From the NCBI GenBank assembly GCA_021768245.1, contig JAETNO010000016.1, positions 1 through 64,000 on the forward strand: a stretch of DNA of 64,000 nt, given 5' to 3'. Shown piece by piece: positions 51,912 through 61,388 of this stretch. The notes beneath the pieces are model-generated. The model did no database searches and was not told where the DNA came from. It saw nothing but the letters and a program-made list of their open reading frames with translations. Position numbers and translations under genes: made by a program. How positions within the stretch are numbered: the stretch's first letter is position 1; the number at the start of each line of letters is the position of its first letter. The DNA is from Bacteroidaceae bacterium (GTDB lineage Bacteria; Bacteroidota; Bacteroidia; Bacteroidales; Muribaculaceae).

Positions 51912-53714
51912 TCAATCCTCAGAGTAATGACGGAGCACCCTGCGATAAGAGTTGAAAATCTTCGATTTAGAAACAAAGCCTACATAATGCCCGTTTTCAA
52001 CTACAGGTAGATTCCACGCACCGGTCTTATCGAAAGCATTCATCACCCCCTCCATGCTTTGGCCGACTTCGACCATTGCTGGCGGAATCGACATAAACTG
52101 ATTGACATACATCCTCTTGTAAAGGTCAGGACGGAACATTATATTTCGAATTTCGTCTAACAGCACGACTCCAATCAACCTGTTTCCGGAATCCACGACC
52201 GGAAACAGATTGCGCGATGATTTTGAAATCGCGTTGACCATCTCCTTTAAATTCATCTCAGGACTGACCGTCACAAAATCGGTCTCTATCACATTGTCAA
52301 TCTTGAGAAGCGTCAGAACCGCCTTATCCTTATGATGAGTGAGCAACTTGCCGGCACGGGCAAGACGCATGGTATAGATGCTGTAAGGTTCGAAAAATTT
52401 TATTGTCCCATAAGAAATAGCGGAGACTATCAGCAACGGAAGAAAGAGGTCGTAGCCGCCAGTCAGTTCTGCCGTGAGGAAGATACCCATCAGTGGCGCA
52501 TGCATGACTCCCGACATCACACCGGCCATTCCCATAAGGGCAAAGTTTTTTGTAGAAAGGTCAAGCCCGAAGACAGTATTGATGAAATAAGCAAACAGGA
52601 AACCTGCCATACATCCGACATAAAGTGAGGGAGCAAACGTACCTCCGACACCACCTCCACCATTGGTCGCAGAAGTGGCAAATGATTTCAGCAACACCAG
52701 AGCCGCAATAAACCCAAGAATCCACCATACCGACTCACGGTCCTTATAGAAAATAGAACTGTTTACAATCGAAGATGTGTTGCCGCTGAGAAGTTCGGTA
52801 ATTGACGTATAGCCTTCACCATAAAGCGGAGGGAAAAGGAATACCAGTAAAGCCACCACCGAGCCGCCTATAGCAACCTTTATCCATGGATTCTCAAAAC
52901 GGCGGAACATCCCTTCCATCATATTCATCGAGCGGGTGAAATAAAGAGAGACAAAGCCGAGGAAAAGCCCGAGGAGAATCACATAGGGTATGCGGGCCGT
53001 GACAAATGGCTCACTTTGCAGGAAAAAGAACTCAACATCATAACCGGTAAACACATAGGCCATAGTGGCTGCAGTAATCGAAGCAATAAGCAGCGGCATC
53101 ACCGAAACCGTGGTCAAGTCAAGCATCAATACCTCGAGCGTGAAAAGCATACCGGCAATCGGAGCCTTGAATATCCCGGCGATTCCGGCAGCCGCACCAC
53201 ACCCCACAAGAATCATAAGGATTCTCGGCGACATGCGGAAAACGCGGCCGAGATTGGATCCTATGGCCGCCCCGGTATACACAATCGGGCCCTCCGCTCC
53301 GACAGAACCACCGAAACCGATGGTTATCGAACTGGCGATAACCGAAGTATACATGTTGTGTTTCTTCAGTCGTGACTTATTCTGGGATATTGAATAGAGC
53401 ACTTTCGTAACACCGTGTGAGATATTATCGCGGACAACATATTTCACAAAGAGCATGGTTATTGTTATACCAACCACAGGATATAGCAGATAAAGAAAAC
53501 TTCCCTCCTCTATATTGATATGAGATGTTAGCACCGTGCTTATGACATGGATAAGGGTCTTTAGCACGAGAGCTGCTATCCCGGCGACTATGCCGACCAC
53601 AAGAGCAAGGATTATGACAAAGGTTTTCTCCTTGATATGTCGCTCGCGCCACAGGAGAAGAGCCATAAACGCACTTTGAAAAGCCTGATTTATAGAATTG
53701 AAGATATTTGCCAT
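51912..53714 (-). CDS. ClC chloride channel/exchanger with CBS pair
   Basis: The 600-aa protein is a ClC family channel or Cl-/H+ antiporter. The selectivity motifs are GFGGSVGAEGPIVYTG (with the gating Glu in GAEGP) and GGGGVGGTFAPSLYVG. The C-terminal 150 residues hold two CBS domains (about 450-590; VIETDFVTVSPEMNLKEMVNAI and FMSIPPAMVEVGQSMEGVM). The predicted cytosolic CBS pair may bind nucleotides. It is followed 12 nt on by the convergent ADP-ribosylglycohydrolase stop, and lies 15 nt after the sugar transferase gene. Confidence 0.93.
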   Translation of the reverse strand: MANIFNSINQAFQSAFMALLLWRERHIKEKTFVIILALVVGIVAGIAALVLKTLIHVISTVLTSHINIEEGSFLYLLYPVVGITITMLFVKYVVRDNISHGVTKVLYSISQNKSRLKKHNMYTSVIASSITIGFGGSVGAEGPIVYTGAAIGSNLGRVFRMSPRILMILVGCGAAAGIAGIFKAPIAGMLFTLEVLMLDLTTVSVMPLLIASITAATMAYVFTGYDVEFFFLQSEPFVTARIPYVILLGLFLGFVSLYFTRSMNMMEGMFRRFENPWIKVAIGGSVVALLVFLFPPLYGEGYTSITELLSGNTSSIVNSSIFYKDRESVWWILGFIAALVLLKSFATSATNGGGGVGGTFAPSLYVGCMAGFLFAYFINTVFGLDLSTKNFALMGMAGVMSGVMHAPLMGIFLTAELTGGYDLFLPLLIVSAISYGTIKFFEPYSIYTMRLARAGKLLTHHKDKAVLTLLKIDNVIETDFVTVSPEMNLKEMVNAISKSSRNLFPVVDSGNRLIGVVLLDEIRNIMFRPDLYKRMYVNQFMSIPPAMVEVGQSMEGVMNAFDKTGAWNLPVVENGHYVGFVSKSKIFNSYRRVLRHYSED

Positions 53715-53729
53715 AGATTGAACAGAAAA

Positions 53730-55133
53730 TCATTTACCTTCGCCGCGGACAACGGTACGAATGGTATAGAACAGAATTTTAAGGTCAAGCGACAACGAAA
53801 GATTCTGGATGTAGATTAGATCATATTTTAGACGTGCCACCATCTCGTCAACCGAAGATGCGTAGCCGAATTTTACCATTCCGAGAGATGTGAGCCCCGG
53901 CCTTACCTGATGAAGCAATGTGCAGTAAGGCGCCACTCTGCGTATTTTAGACAGATAAAACTCGCGTTCAGGCCTCGGGCCGACAAGCGACATATCCCCT
54001 TTAAGCACATTCCATAGGTTTGGCAGTTCGTCAAGACGATATTTACGCATAAAACGTCCAATTGGAGTGACACGCGGATCATCGGATTCCGACAGTGAAG
54101 GGCCCTCGGCTTCGGCATCGACGACCATGGAGCGAAGTTTATAAAGCCTGAACGGTTTCCTGTGATAGCCAATGCGTTCCTGCGAATAAAAAGCCGGACC
54201 TCGCGATGTAAGTTTTACTGCGATAGCGAGCGAAACAACGACAGGCATTGTCAGAAGCAATCCAACTATGGAGCACAGCACATCGCTTGCCCGCTTCATA
54301 GACACTACGGCATCCGACAATTCCGAACGCGATATATCCATCAGAGGCTCGGAAAACAGATTGTCATAAACAACCTTTGATGTCAGCAACCTATAATCGT
54401 CGGCACTGACATAAATAGGCTTTTCATAAACATACAATCCTCCCAGCACCTTGAGCCCCAATTCAGGGTCACCGACAGGCAGCGATACAAAGAAACCGTC
54501 GAAATCCGTGCCCGAAAACGTCTTTTTAAGTGAAGCTGACCAACTGTCCCAATCATCCCCTATCGACCTGACTTTTTCGTCATCAAGATAAAACACCCCT
54601 GAAATCTCCCTCCCTGGAGCGACAATCGAACGGGAATGATTTTCACTCATACCGGCTCTACCTATATATATCAATCTTTCATTTCCATATCTCACCCTTG
54701 AAATCGAAAGGAGCACAGTGGTCAATGAGAGACGCGAGAGGTAAACCGTGACAAAAAGGCAGTCATACAGAATAAAAAGCAGCTCATAGTTACTAATTCT
54801 CCGTGGAAGGACATCATTGAGTAGCACTACCATAAAAAACGCCACTGACCCTATGCCAAGACTGCACAAAGTAGATATCAATTCTTTCGCACGCGACTTA
54901 TTGATGACAGTAACATAGAATCCCGAAAGATAATACACCCCAAGCATAAACAAAGGGAACAATCCCATTGTAAGCAGAGAGCCCTTTGATGTCAGGAAAT
55001 GGCCGAAGCCGTCATACTGATTATGAAGCATGTCTACCCACGAATATCTCACAAACGCAAAGGCTATCACCCCACACAATGTAGAGAGATAGTCAACGAC
55101 TATATACAATAATCTGATTTTGCGTTCACTCAT
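53730..55133 (-). CDS. Polyprenyl glycosylphosphotransferase (undecaprenyl-phosphate sugar transferase)
   Basis: The 467-aa protein starts at ATG 55133 (MSERKIRLLYIVV); the longer start at 55202 would overlap the Sua5 gene and is rejected. The N-terminal half has four or so helices and a nucleotide-binding-like domain. The C-terminal catalytic domain has the initiating-transferase motifs KRASDVLCSIVGLLL, RLYKLRSMVVDAEAEGP, GRFMRKYRLDELPNLWNVLKGDMSLVGPRPE and HQVRPGLTSLG. It transfers a sugar phosphate to undecaprenyl phosphate to start surface polysaccharide synthesis. No other glycan genes are next to it. Confidence 0.9.
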   Translation of the reverse strand: MSERKIRLLYIVVDYLSTLCGVIAFAFVRYSWVDMLHNQYDGFGHFLTSKGSLLTMGLFPLFMLGVYYLSGFYVTVINKSRAKELISTLCSLGIGSVAFFMVVLLNDVLPRRISNYELLFILYDCLFVTVYLSRLSLTTVLLSISRVRYGNERLIYIGRAGMSENHSRSIVAPGREISGVFYLDDEKVRSIGDDWDSWSASLKKTFSGTDFDGFFVSLPVGDPELGLKVLGGLYVYEKPIYVSADDYRLLTSKVVYDNLFSEPLMDISRSELSDAVVSMKRASDVLCSIVGLLLTMPVVVSLAIAVKLTSRGPAFYSQERIGYHRKPFRLYKLRSMVVDAEAEGPSLSESDDPRVTPIGRFMRKYRLDELPNLWNVLKGDMSLVGPRPEREFYLSKIRRVAPYCTLLHQVRPGLTSLGMVKFGYASSVDEMVARLKYDLIYIQNLSLSLDLKILFYTIRTVVRGEGK

Positions 55134-55173
55134 ATTCTTAGATAAGCCAGTAATCCTGCTGTATAAAATAACA

Positions 55174-55743
55174 CTACGGACGGATAATATCGATACTGCC
55201 ATCAGGCATCAGACGCAACACTCTCGAAGGAAGCGATGCAGACAAATCGTCCCTACGGGCTTCCATGACATAATCCGCCGCATCAAGAATCTCATCCGAA
55301 ATCTTTCTGAAAACAGACGGAGAAGGCATACCGCTTATATTGGCTGAAGTTGAAACTATAGGAGAGCCAAAAGCCGAGCACAAAGCGGATGAAACAGCCT
55401 CATTGCTTATCCTGATACCGGCACTGCCGTCAGGGGCAAGCAATTCAGGAGAAAGGTTACAAGGGTCGGGATATACAACAGTCGTGGGGCGATTCGATTC
55501 ACGGACTAAAGCCAAAGCCTGAGACGGGTCTGAGTTTATGAACCGCCGTAACATCTCTTCGCTTGCGACAAGCGTTATGAGCGCTTTTGAATCGGCTCTC
55601 CGCTTTATCTCATATACGCGCCTTACAGCCTGTGAATCCGTGGCATCACAACCTATACCCCACACGGTATCTGTAGGATAGACTATTATACCGCCTCTAT
55701 TTAAGGTTTCAACGGCTTGAGCGATGTCCTGGGCTAATGTCAT
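55174..55743 (-). CDS. Threonylcarbamoyl-AMP synthase (Sua5/YrdC)
   Basis: The 189-aa enzyme forms threonylcarbamoyl-AMP for t6A modification of tRNA. The conserved start GGIIVYPTDTVWGIGCDATD, the KRRADSKALITLV segment and STSANISGMPSP are all in place. It is the YrdC-length single-domain form. The gene begins 40 nt before the glycosyltransferase start. Confidence 0.92.
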   Translation of the reverse strand: MTLAQDIAQAVETLNRGGIIVYPTDTVWGIGCDATDSQAVRRVYEIKRRADSKALITLVASEEMLRRFINSDPSQALALVRESNRPTTVVYPDPCNLSPELLAPDGSAGIRISNEAVSSALCSAFGSPIVSTSANISGMPSPSVFRKISDEILDAADYVMEARRDDLSASLPSRVLRLMPDGSIDIIRP

Positions 55744-55774
55744 TTTATGATTGGTTGGTCGGGATAGATCAATG

Positions 55775-55782
55775 CAAATTTA
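55775..55782 (-). promoter_or_regulatory. Candidate -7 element for sua5-like gene
   Basis: On the minus strand TAAATTTG (55775-55782) matches the Bacteroidetes -7 consensus, 32 nt before the start at 55743. The -33 box is weak. Confidence 0.45.
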
Positions 55783-55974
55783 ATCCATTTATTCGTAAAA
55801 AGCCACTACTCCGGCAAAGTTTATTGTATTTTTAGCACTCTTAAATGATATATGTGCTCCATCCACGATGCACAACAGGCAAATAAGACAAGACTACTTA
55901 TTTAGCAAATTTCACAAACGAAAGCCGAATATCTATCAAATTGCAATTAAAATATAATATTTTCTTTCTTTTTG

Positions 55975-56006
55975 CTTGCATATTAATAAACTTAGATATA
56001 TCTTTG
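55975..56006 (+). promoter_or_regulatory. Promoter for asnA
   Basis: CTTG (55975-55978), 20 nt and TATCTTTG (55999-56006) match the Bacteroidetes consensus. The ATG at 56047 is 40 nt downstream. Apart from this and the opposite -7 element, the 303-nt gap 55744-56046 is featureless AT-rich DNA. Confidence 0.65.
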
Positions 56007-56046
56007 TCAAAAATTAATTCAACACCCCAATTTCAACCCTAAAACT

Positions 56047-57081
56047 ATGGCTTTAGTAATCCCCCAGAAATATCATCGCAAGCTCCTCCCTGAAACGACA
56101 GAAGTCGCAATCAAAATGGTGAAGGACGCATTTCAAACCACACTTGCCCGGGAATTAAAACTCAGGCGTGTGACCGCGCCTCTCTTCCTTTTGGCCGGTA
56201 CGGGACTGAATGATGATTTGAACGGGGTCGAGCATGCAGTGTCGTTTACAATTGATGATATGGACGGACGCAAGGCCGAGGTAGTACATTCGCTTGCCAA
56301 ATGGAAACGATATAAATTAGGGGCCTACGATATCGCTCCCGGCTATGGCCTATATACCGATATGAATGCGATACGAACCTTCGAGGAACTTGACAACATA
56401 CATTCCCTCTATGTAGACCAGTGGGATTGGGAAAAAACCATATGGAAGGAGGATAGAAACCTCGACTATCTGAAGGCAACGGTACGGACAATATACCGGG
56501 TACTGAAAGAGGTGGAGCAACTCGTGTTCGAACGGTTTCCTCATATCACACCCGTGCTTCCCGAAGATATAACATTTGTACACGCCGAAGAACTCGCGAA
56601 ACTCTATCCAGACAAAACTCCCCGTGAACGGGAGGCAATATGCGCTAAAGAACATGGAGCGATATTCATCATCGGCATAGGCGCACCCATTGCCGGAGGC
56701 GAACCGCACGACGGGCGTTCCCCCGACTATGACGACTGGATCAGCCTGAACGACGAAGGCTATCATGGACTGAACGGCGACATCATCCTGTGGAATCCTG
56801 TATTGGAAATTCCGTTTGAAATATCTTCGATGGGCATCCGCGTAAGCCCGGAATCCCTGCGTGAGCAGCTTGAAATACGTGGATGCACCGAACGTTCAAG
56901 CCTCACTTTCCACCGTCTTCTCCTTGACGGTAAACTGCCCTACTCCATAGGCGGCGGCATCGGGCAAAGCCGTCTGTGCATGTTCCTTCTCCACAAAGCC
57001 CACATCGGAGAGGTTCAAGCCTCGATATGGCCTGAAGAGCAGATAAAAGCTTGTGCAGAAGCAGGCATTGAACTTTTGTGA
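56047..57081 (+). CDS. asnA: Aspartate-ammonia ligase AsnA
   Basis: The 344-aa enzyme makes asparagine from aspartate and ammonia with ATP. It is related to class II aminoacyl-tRNA synthetases; motifs seen are LRRVTAPLFLLAGTGLNDDLNG, VHSLAKWKRY, the GLYTDMNAIR segment and the late GGGIGQSRLCMFLL motif-3-like region. The length is usual for the family (about 330-345). It is monocistronic with its own promoter and a hairpin after the stop. Confidence 0.96.
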   Translation: MALVIPQKYHRKLLPETTEVAIKMVKDAFQTTLARELKLRRVTAPLFLLAGTGLNDDLNGVEHAVSFTIDDMDGRKAEVVHSLAKWKRYKLGAYDIAPGYGLYTDMNAIRTFEELDNIHSLYVDQWDWEKTIWKEDRNLDYLKATVRTIYRVLKEVEQLVFERFPHITPVLPEDITFVHAEELAKLYPDKTPREREAICAKEHGAIFIIGIGAPIAGGEPHDGRSPDYDDWISLNDEGYHGLNGDIILWNPVLEIPFEISSMGIRVSPESLREQLEIRGCTERSSLTFHRLLLDGKLPYSIGGGIGQSRLCMFLLHKAHIGEVQASIWPEEQIKACAEAGIELL

Positions 57082-57135
57082 ACCCACTAACCCCAAAGAC
57101 TTACACAACAATTTTTTCCGGTACTTGACAAAATG

Positions 57136-57172
57136 CGGTCTGGCAATACGAATCTGTCGTATTGTCAGACCG
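57136..57172. terminator. Hairpin after asnA
   Basis: CGGTCTGGCAATACGA (57136-57151) and TCGTATTGTCAGACCG (57157-57172) form a 16-bp stem with a single G-T pair and a 5-nt loop. No T run follows directly, so it is a probable terminator rather than a certain one. Confidence 0.6.
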
Positions 57173-57363
57173 TGTCAGTTTAATGTCATGCCAATAATAA
57201 TCGACCAATAATTTGAGAAATAAGTATTTAAGTATTCTGCAACCTTTTTGGCATAAAATTTGTTACATTAATGAGTGTCGGAAAGGTAAAGACATCGGTC
57301 ATACGCCTTAAACCGACAGAATTTTAACTAAACAATATTAAAACATAAATACATATATAAATT

Positions 57364-59268
57364 ATGGGAAAAATTATCGGTATTGACCTTGGAACCACCA
57401 ATTCATGCGTTTCAGTCCTCGAAGGTAACGACCCTGTCGTTATCCCTAATAGCGAAGGGCGCAACACAACCCCTTCAATCGTTGCATTCGTTGACGGCGG
57501 TGAACGTAAGGTCGGAGACCCAGCTAAACGTCAGGCCATCACAAATCCTAAACGTACAATCAATTCAATCAAACGTTTCATGGGCGAATCCTGCCAGCAG
57601 GTTGCTCAGGAAATCGAACGTGTCCCCTATAAAGTCGTATGCGGTGCCAACGATACTCCCCGCGTTGACATCGACGGACGCGAATATACTCCTCAGGAAA
57701 TCTCGGCTATGATTCTTCAGAAGATGAAGAAGACAGCTGAGGACTACCTCGGACAGTCTGTGACAGAAGCCGTCATTACCGTTCCTGCCTACTTCAACGA
57801 TTCTCAGCGTCAGGCCACCAAAGAAGCAGGCGAAATCGCAGGCCTCACAGTGAAGCGTATCGTAAACGAACCTACGGCAGCAGCACTTGCCTACGGTCTT
57901 GACAAGACCAACAAGGATCAGAAAATCGCAGTGTTCGACCTCGGTGGCGGAACTTTCGATATCTCTATCCTTGAACTCGGCGACGGTGTATTTGAAGTGA
58001 AATCAACCAACGGTGATACCCACCTTGGCGGTGACGACTTCGACCACGTAATCATTGACTGGCTCGCTAACGAATTCGAAAAAGAAGAAGGCATCGACCT
58101 TCGCAAGGATGCCATGGCATTGCAGCGTCTTAAAGAGGCTGCCGAGAAAGCCAAGATTGAACTTTCGTCCACCACATCGACAGAAATCAACCTTCCATAT
58201 ATCACTGCAACCGCAACAGGCCCCAAGCACCTTGTGAAGACTTTGACCCGTGCACAGTTCGAACAGCTTGCCGACAAACTTATCCAGGCAACAATCAAGC
58301 CTTGCGAGCAGGCACTCAAGGATGCAGGAATGACAGCTAAAGATATTGACGAGGTTATTCTCGTCGGTGGTTCAACCCGTATCCCCGCTATCCAGCAGGT
58401 TGTAGAAAAATTCTTCGGCAAGGCTCCGTCGAAGGGTGTAAACCCCGACGAAGTTGTGGCAGTCGGTGCAGCTATCCAGGGCGGTGTACTTTCAGGAGAT
58501 GTGAAAGACGTGCTCCTTCTCGACGTCGTGCCTCTGTCAATCGGCATCGAGACTCTCGGAGGTGTAATGACTAAGATGATTGAGGCCAATACGACCATCC
58601 CGACCCGCAAGAGCGAGACATTCTCTACTGCAGCCGACAATCAGCCTTCGGTTGAAATCCATGTACTGCAGGGTGAGCGTCCTATGGCAAAAGATGACAA
58701 GACTCTTGGTAAATTCCACCTCGACGGAATCGCTCCCGCTCCCCGTGGCATACCTCAGATTGAAGTTACTTTCGAAGTCGATGCCAACGGTATCCTTAAC
58801 GTATCGGCCAAGGACAAGGCTACAGGTAAAGAACAGAGCATCCGTATTGAAGCATCAAGCGGTCTTACCGACGCAGAAATCGAACGTATGAAGAAAGAAG
58901 CTGAGGCCAATGCTGCAGCCGATGCCAAGGAAAAGGAGAAAATCGACAAACTCAACCATGCCGATACTGTAATCTTCCAGACTGAGAAACAGCTTCAGGA
59001 GCTCGGCGATAAGATTCCTGCCGACAAGAAGGCACAGATTGACAATGCACTCAACAAGCTTAAAGAAGCCCACAAAGCTCAGGACATCGCAGCAATCGAC
59101 CCGGCAATCACCGAAATCCAGAACGTATTCGGCGCCATTCAGCAGGAAATCCTCAATGCCCAGCAAGCCGCCGGCAATGCGCAGGCAGGTCCTACCCCTG
59201 GCGCATCCCAGACAGGCAATCCAGGCGAAGGCCACGTCGACGACGTAGAATTCGAGGAAGTGAAGTAA
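57364..59268 (+). CDS. dnaK: Molecular chaperone DnaK (Hsp70)
   Basis: The 634-aa Hsp70 has the phosphate-1 motif GIDLGTTNSC, the phosphate-2 motif FDLGGGTFDISIL, the adenosine loop VGGSTRIPAIQQ, the linker VLLLDVVPLSIG, and the substrate domain ending in a helical lid and the EEVK-type tail (VDDVEFEEVK). Neither dnaJ nor grpE is next to it. Codon use is that of a highly expressed gene. The 282-nt leader between asnA and dnaK holds the asnA hairpin; I could not pick a convincing promoter there. Confidence 0.97.
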   Translation: MGKIIGIDLGTTNSCVSVLEGNDPVVIPNSEGRNTTPSIVAFVDGGERKVGDPAKRQAITNPKRTINSIKRFMGESCQQVAQEIERVPYKVVCGANDTPRVDIDGREYTPQEISAMILQKMKKTAEDYLGQSVTEAVITVPAYFNDSQRQATKEAGEIAGLTVKRIVNEPTAAALAYGLDKTNKDQKIAVFDLGGGTFDISILELGDGVFEVKSTNGDTHLGGDDFDHVIIDWLANEFEKEEGIDLRKDAMALQRLKEAAEKAKIELSSTTSTEINLPYITATATGPKHLVKTLTRAQFEQLADKLIQATIKPCEQALKDAGMTAKDIDEVILVGGSTRIPAIQQVVEKFFGKAPSKGVNPDEVVAVGAAIQGGVLSGDVKDVLLLDVVPLSIGIETLGGVMTKMIEANTTIPTRKSETFSTAADNQPSVEIHVLQGERPMAKDDKTLGKFHLDGIAPAPRGIPQIEVTFEVDANGILNVSAKDKATGKEQSIRIEASSGLTDAEIERMKKEAEANAAADAKEKEKIDKLNHADTVIFQTEKQLQELGDKIPADKKAQIDNALNKLKEAHKAQDIAAIDPAITEIQNVFGAIQQEILNAQQAAGNAQAGPTPGASQTGNPGEGHVDDVEFEEVK

Positions 59269-59291
59269 GCCACATAACAAACGATAATAAT

Positions 59292-59322
59292 ATAGCGTGT
59301 AATTCAATGAGTTACACGCTAT
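59292..59322 (+). terminator. Terminator after dnaK
   Basis: ATAGCGTGTAA (59292-59302) and TTACACGCTAT (59312-59322) make an 11-bp stem with a 9-nt loop, followed by TTTTA. Confidence 0.8.
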
Positions 59323-59349
59323 TTTTATGTCTAAACTTTTCGGTTATCT

Positions 59350-59381
59350 CTTGTTTTATTGATATTTTTAGCTTATATTTG
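59350..59381 (+). promoter_or_regulatory. Promoter of mobile-element regulator/integrase genes
   Basis: CTTG (59350-59353), 20 nt and TATATTTG (59374-59381) match the Bacteroidetes consensus. The first start codon is at 59449. The left border of the element is presumably somewhere between the dnaK terminator and here; I cannot place the att site. Confidence 0.6.
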
Positions 59382-59448
59382 CTCCATATTTGTACCATTA
59401 CAAAATTCTGACGATGAAGTATACTAATGTTACAAATTTGACATTAAT

Positions 59449-60018
59449 ATGATAAACGATATTACAATGCCTGAAAGTAAGGCCAAGATAATGCGCCATT
59501 GCATCGTGTGTGGAAAACCATTTCTCGCCAAGAATGTCAATTCGGTTCACTGTTCCAAGAAGTGTTCCGATGAAACTTATCGCAATAAAAGACGCGCACA
59601 GAAAAAAGAACAGGAGAGACAGTCTATTGTAAAGGATTCTGATGGTCGCCAGTTTCTTACAGTTCTTCAAGTCTATAACCGCTACAATATTTCACGCCCA
59701 ACTCTTTATCGTTGGATTCGTCAAGGAAGAATTAAGGATTATAATCCCGGGGATAGAATGACACTCATAGATGTTGCTGACATTGAAACCCTTTTGGAGG
59801 TGCGAAAGAATCCATTTGAAGAAATGCCACAGAAGCGGTTGTATTCGTTGGAGCCGGAAGACTGCTATACTATTGGAGAAGTTTCAAAGAAATACAGAGT
59901 AAGCGAATCGACAGTCTATGCCACTATCCGCAGGCAAAGTATTCCGATGCGTCAGATTGGCCGCTTCGTATATGTGCCCAAGTTCGATATTGATAAATTT
60001 TTCAAGTCAGCAAAATGA
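59449..60018 (+). CDS. Zinc-ribbon and double helix-turn-helix protein (excisionase-like)
   Basis: The 189-aa DNA-binding protein has an N-terminal zinc-ribbon-like segment (CIVCGKPFLAKNVNSVHCSKKC, Cys pairs about 18 and 35). Two excisionase/MerR-like HTH units follow: FLTVLQVYNRYNISRPTLYRWIRQG and CYTIGEVSKKYRVSESTVYATIRRQ. Proteins of this type accompany tyrosine integrases of Bacteroidetes mobilizable elements and probably help excision or regulation. The stop overlaps the integrase start by 4 nt. The start could also be Met7 (MPESKAKIM). Confidence 0.78.
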   Translation: MINDITMPESKAKIMRHCIVCGKPFLAKNVNSVHCSKKCSDETYRNKRRAQKKEQERQSIVKDSDGRQFLTVLQVYNRYNISRPTLYRWIRQGRIKDYNPGDRMTLIDVADIETLLEVRKNPFEEMPQKRLYSLEPEDCYTIGEVSKKYRVSESTVYATIRRQSIPMRQIGRFVYVPKFDIDKFFKSAK

Positions 60019-60350
60019 AAAAGAAATTCCAGCATACAACAGTCGCAGTCAAGCTCCGTAAAAGCGAATATCATAATAATGAATGGTATCTGATTGTTGA
60101 GTCATACCCTGTTTATGAAAAGGAAGGGGAAAAGCCCAAGCGTGTGCGAGAATACGTCAACCGCTCAATAACCACGCCGATATGGGATAAGAAAAGGCCG
60201 ACACGAGGCAATGGTTTTCTTCCTAAACGTGATATGAACGGTATTATAATGTGCAAGTCTCAAACAGATCAGGAGGCTTGTATATATGCAGACAAAATCC
60301 GACAGATTAGACAAAAGGAATATGATACAGCGTCTCTATATTCAGATTAA
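60015..60350 (+). CDS. Integrase N-terminal fragment (arm-binding domain)
   Basis: This 111-aa frame is the N-terminal arm-DNA-binding part of a Bacteroidetes tyrosine integrase (KKFQHTTVAVKLRKSEYHNNEWYLIVE ... PIWDKKRPTRG). It ends at TAA 60348-60350 after LYSD. Translation of the same frame beyond the stop continues as integrase without any shift, so this is the front of an interrupted gene. Confidence 0.7.
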   Translation: MKKKFQHTTVAVKLRKSEYHNNEWYLIVESYPVYEKEGEKPKRVREYVNRSITTPIWDKKRPTRGNGFLPKRDMNGIIMCKSQTDQEACIYADKIRQIRQKEYDTASLYSD

Positions 60351-60443
60351 GACGCAGCACAAGCCGAATTACAGGAGAAATCCAACGCAAACTTCATTGA
60401 ATATGTTAAGAAGATTACTATTGAACGCCATAAGAATAGTTCT

Positions 60444-61268
60444 GTGTCAATACTAATCAACTGGAAACGTATGGGCGAACTGCTGAAAATCTTTTCAAAA
60501 GATGGCAATATTCCATTCGGGAGAATAGACACCAAACTCATAAATGATTTCAAAAATTTCCTTCTCGCCGCTCCTCAAGGTGGTGGGAAGAAAGGCACGC
60601 TGTCGCAAAACTCGGCAGCTACATACTTCTCTATCTTTAAGGCGGCATTGAAACAAGCGTTTGTTGACGGGTATATCTCCGTTGACCTTTCGGCAAAAGC
60701 GAAGGGAATTGCGGAGGAAGAAAGCCGCCGGGAATTCCTTACCATAGCAGAGCTTAACACTCTTGCCAAAACGCCATGTGATAATCCCATTATAAAACGT
60801 GCAGCACTATTTGCCGCATTGACCGGCTTACGTCACTGTGACATTCAGAAACTACATTGGGGAGATATTCAAAAAGTCGGAGAACAATATCGTCTGAATT
60901 TCACTCAGAAGAAAACGAAGGGTGTGGAATATCAGCCCATTTCCGACCAAGCATATAAACTGTGTGGTACTCCCGGAGATATTGATAGGTTGATATTTGA
61001 GGATTTGCCGGATCCTTCGTGGGTCTCACGCCCATTGAAACGATGGATTGAAGCAGCCGGAATCAAACGCAGAATCACTTTCCATTGCTTTAGGCATACC
61101 TTTGCGACACTCCAGATAGCCGGTGGCACAGATCTATACACAGTGAGCAAGATGTTAGGACATACAAATGTCCGGACAACTCAGATTTATGCAAAAGTCG
61201 TTGACAAACTGAAAGATGAGGCAGCGAACGCCATAAGTCTGGATTTGAATACTGATGATATTGATTGA
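60444..61268 (+). CDS. Tyrosine integrase, core-binding and catalytic fragment
   Basis: The 274-aa open frame downstream of the TAA starts formally at GTG 60444 (or ATG 60471), but reading-frame sense extends up to 60351. It holds the SAM-like core-binding domain and a full catalytic domain: Arg in TGLRHCDIQKLHWGDI, Lys in FTQKKTKG, HxxR in FHCFRHTFATLQIAGG, and the terminal LGHTNVRTTQIYAKVVDK with the nucleophile Tyr. All catalytic residues are intact. The protein lacks the arm-binding domain unless the stop is read through. Confidence 0.75.
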   Translation: MSILINWKRMGELLKIFSKDGNIPFGRIDTKLINDFKNFLLAAPQGGGKKGTLSQNSAATYFSIFKAALKQAFVDGYISVDLSAKAKGIAEEESRREFLTIAELNTLAKTPCDNPIIKRAALFAALTGLRHCDIQKLHWGDIQKVGEQYRLNFTQKKTKGVEYQPISDQAYKLCGTPGDIDRLIFEDLPDPSWVSRPLKRWIEAAGIKRRITFHCFRHTFATLQIAGGTDLYTVSKMLGHTNVRTTQIYAKVVDKLKDEAANAISLDLNTDDID

Positions 61269-61340
61269 GTATGATTTCATATATAAATATAATCGCACTT
61301 TATAATAATTTATAAAACTTAGTTCATTGTAAGTCAAGTT

Positions 61341-61372
61341 CTTTATCGTCATTTATGGATTTTATAACTTTG
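61341..61372 (+). promoter_or_regulatory. Promoter for membrane coiled-coil gene
   Basis: CTTT (61341-61344), 20 nt and TAACTTTG (61365-61372) match the -7 box exactly and the -33 box poorly. The ATG at 61389 is 17 nt beyond. Confidence 0.5.
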
Positions 61373-61388
61373 CAGAAAAATCACGATA

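Larger units (their letters stand above)
60015..61268 (+). pseudogene. Tyrosine integrase interrupted by an in-frame TAA
   Basis: The full frame would encode about 416 residues, the usual size for Bacteroidetes integrases, but codon 112 is TAA (60348-60350). Upstream (LYSD) and downstream (DAAQAELQEKSNANFIEYVKK) sequence joins smoothly in the same frame, as expected of a nonsense mutation rather than a frameshift. Read-through, or re-initiation giving only the catalytic part, cannot be excluded. Confidence 0.7.

Noticed and set aside
55134..55202. N-terminal extension of the sugar transferase
   Set aside because: It would overlap the sua5-like gene; the start at 55133 leaves a normal 40-nt gap and a sensible N-terminus.
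57247..57262. Possible dnaK promoter (TAAAATTTG)
   Set aside because: The -7 match is off by one base and no -33 box lies at 19-21 nt, so I did not call it.
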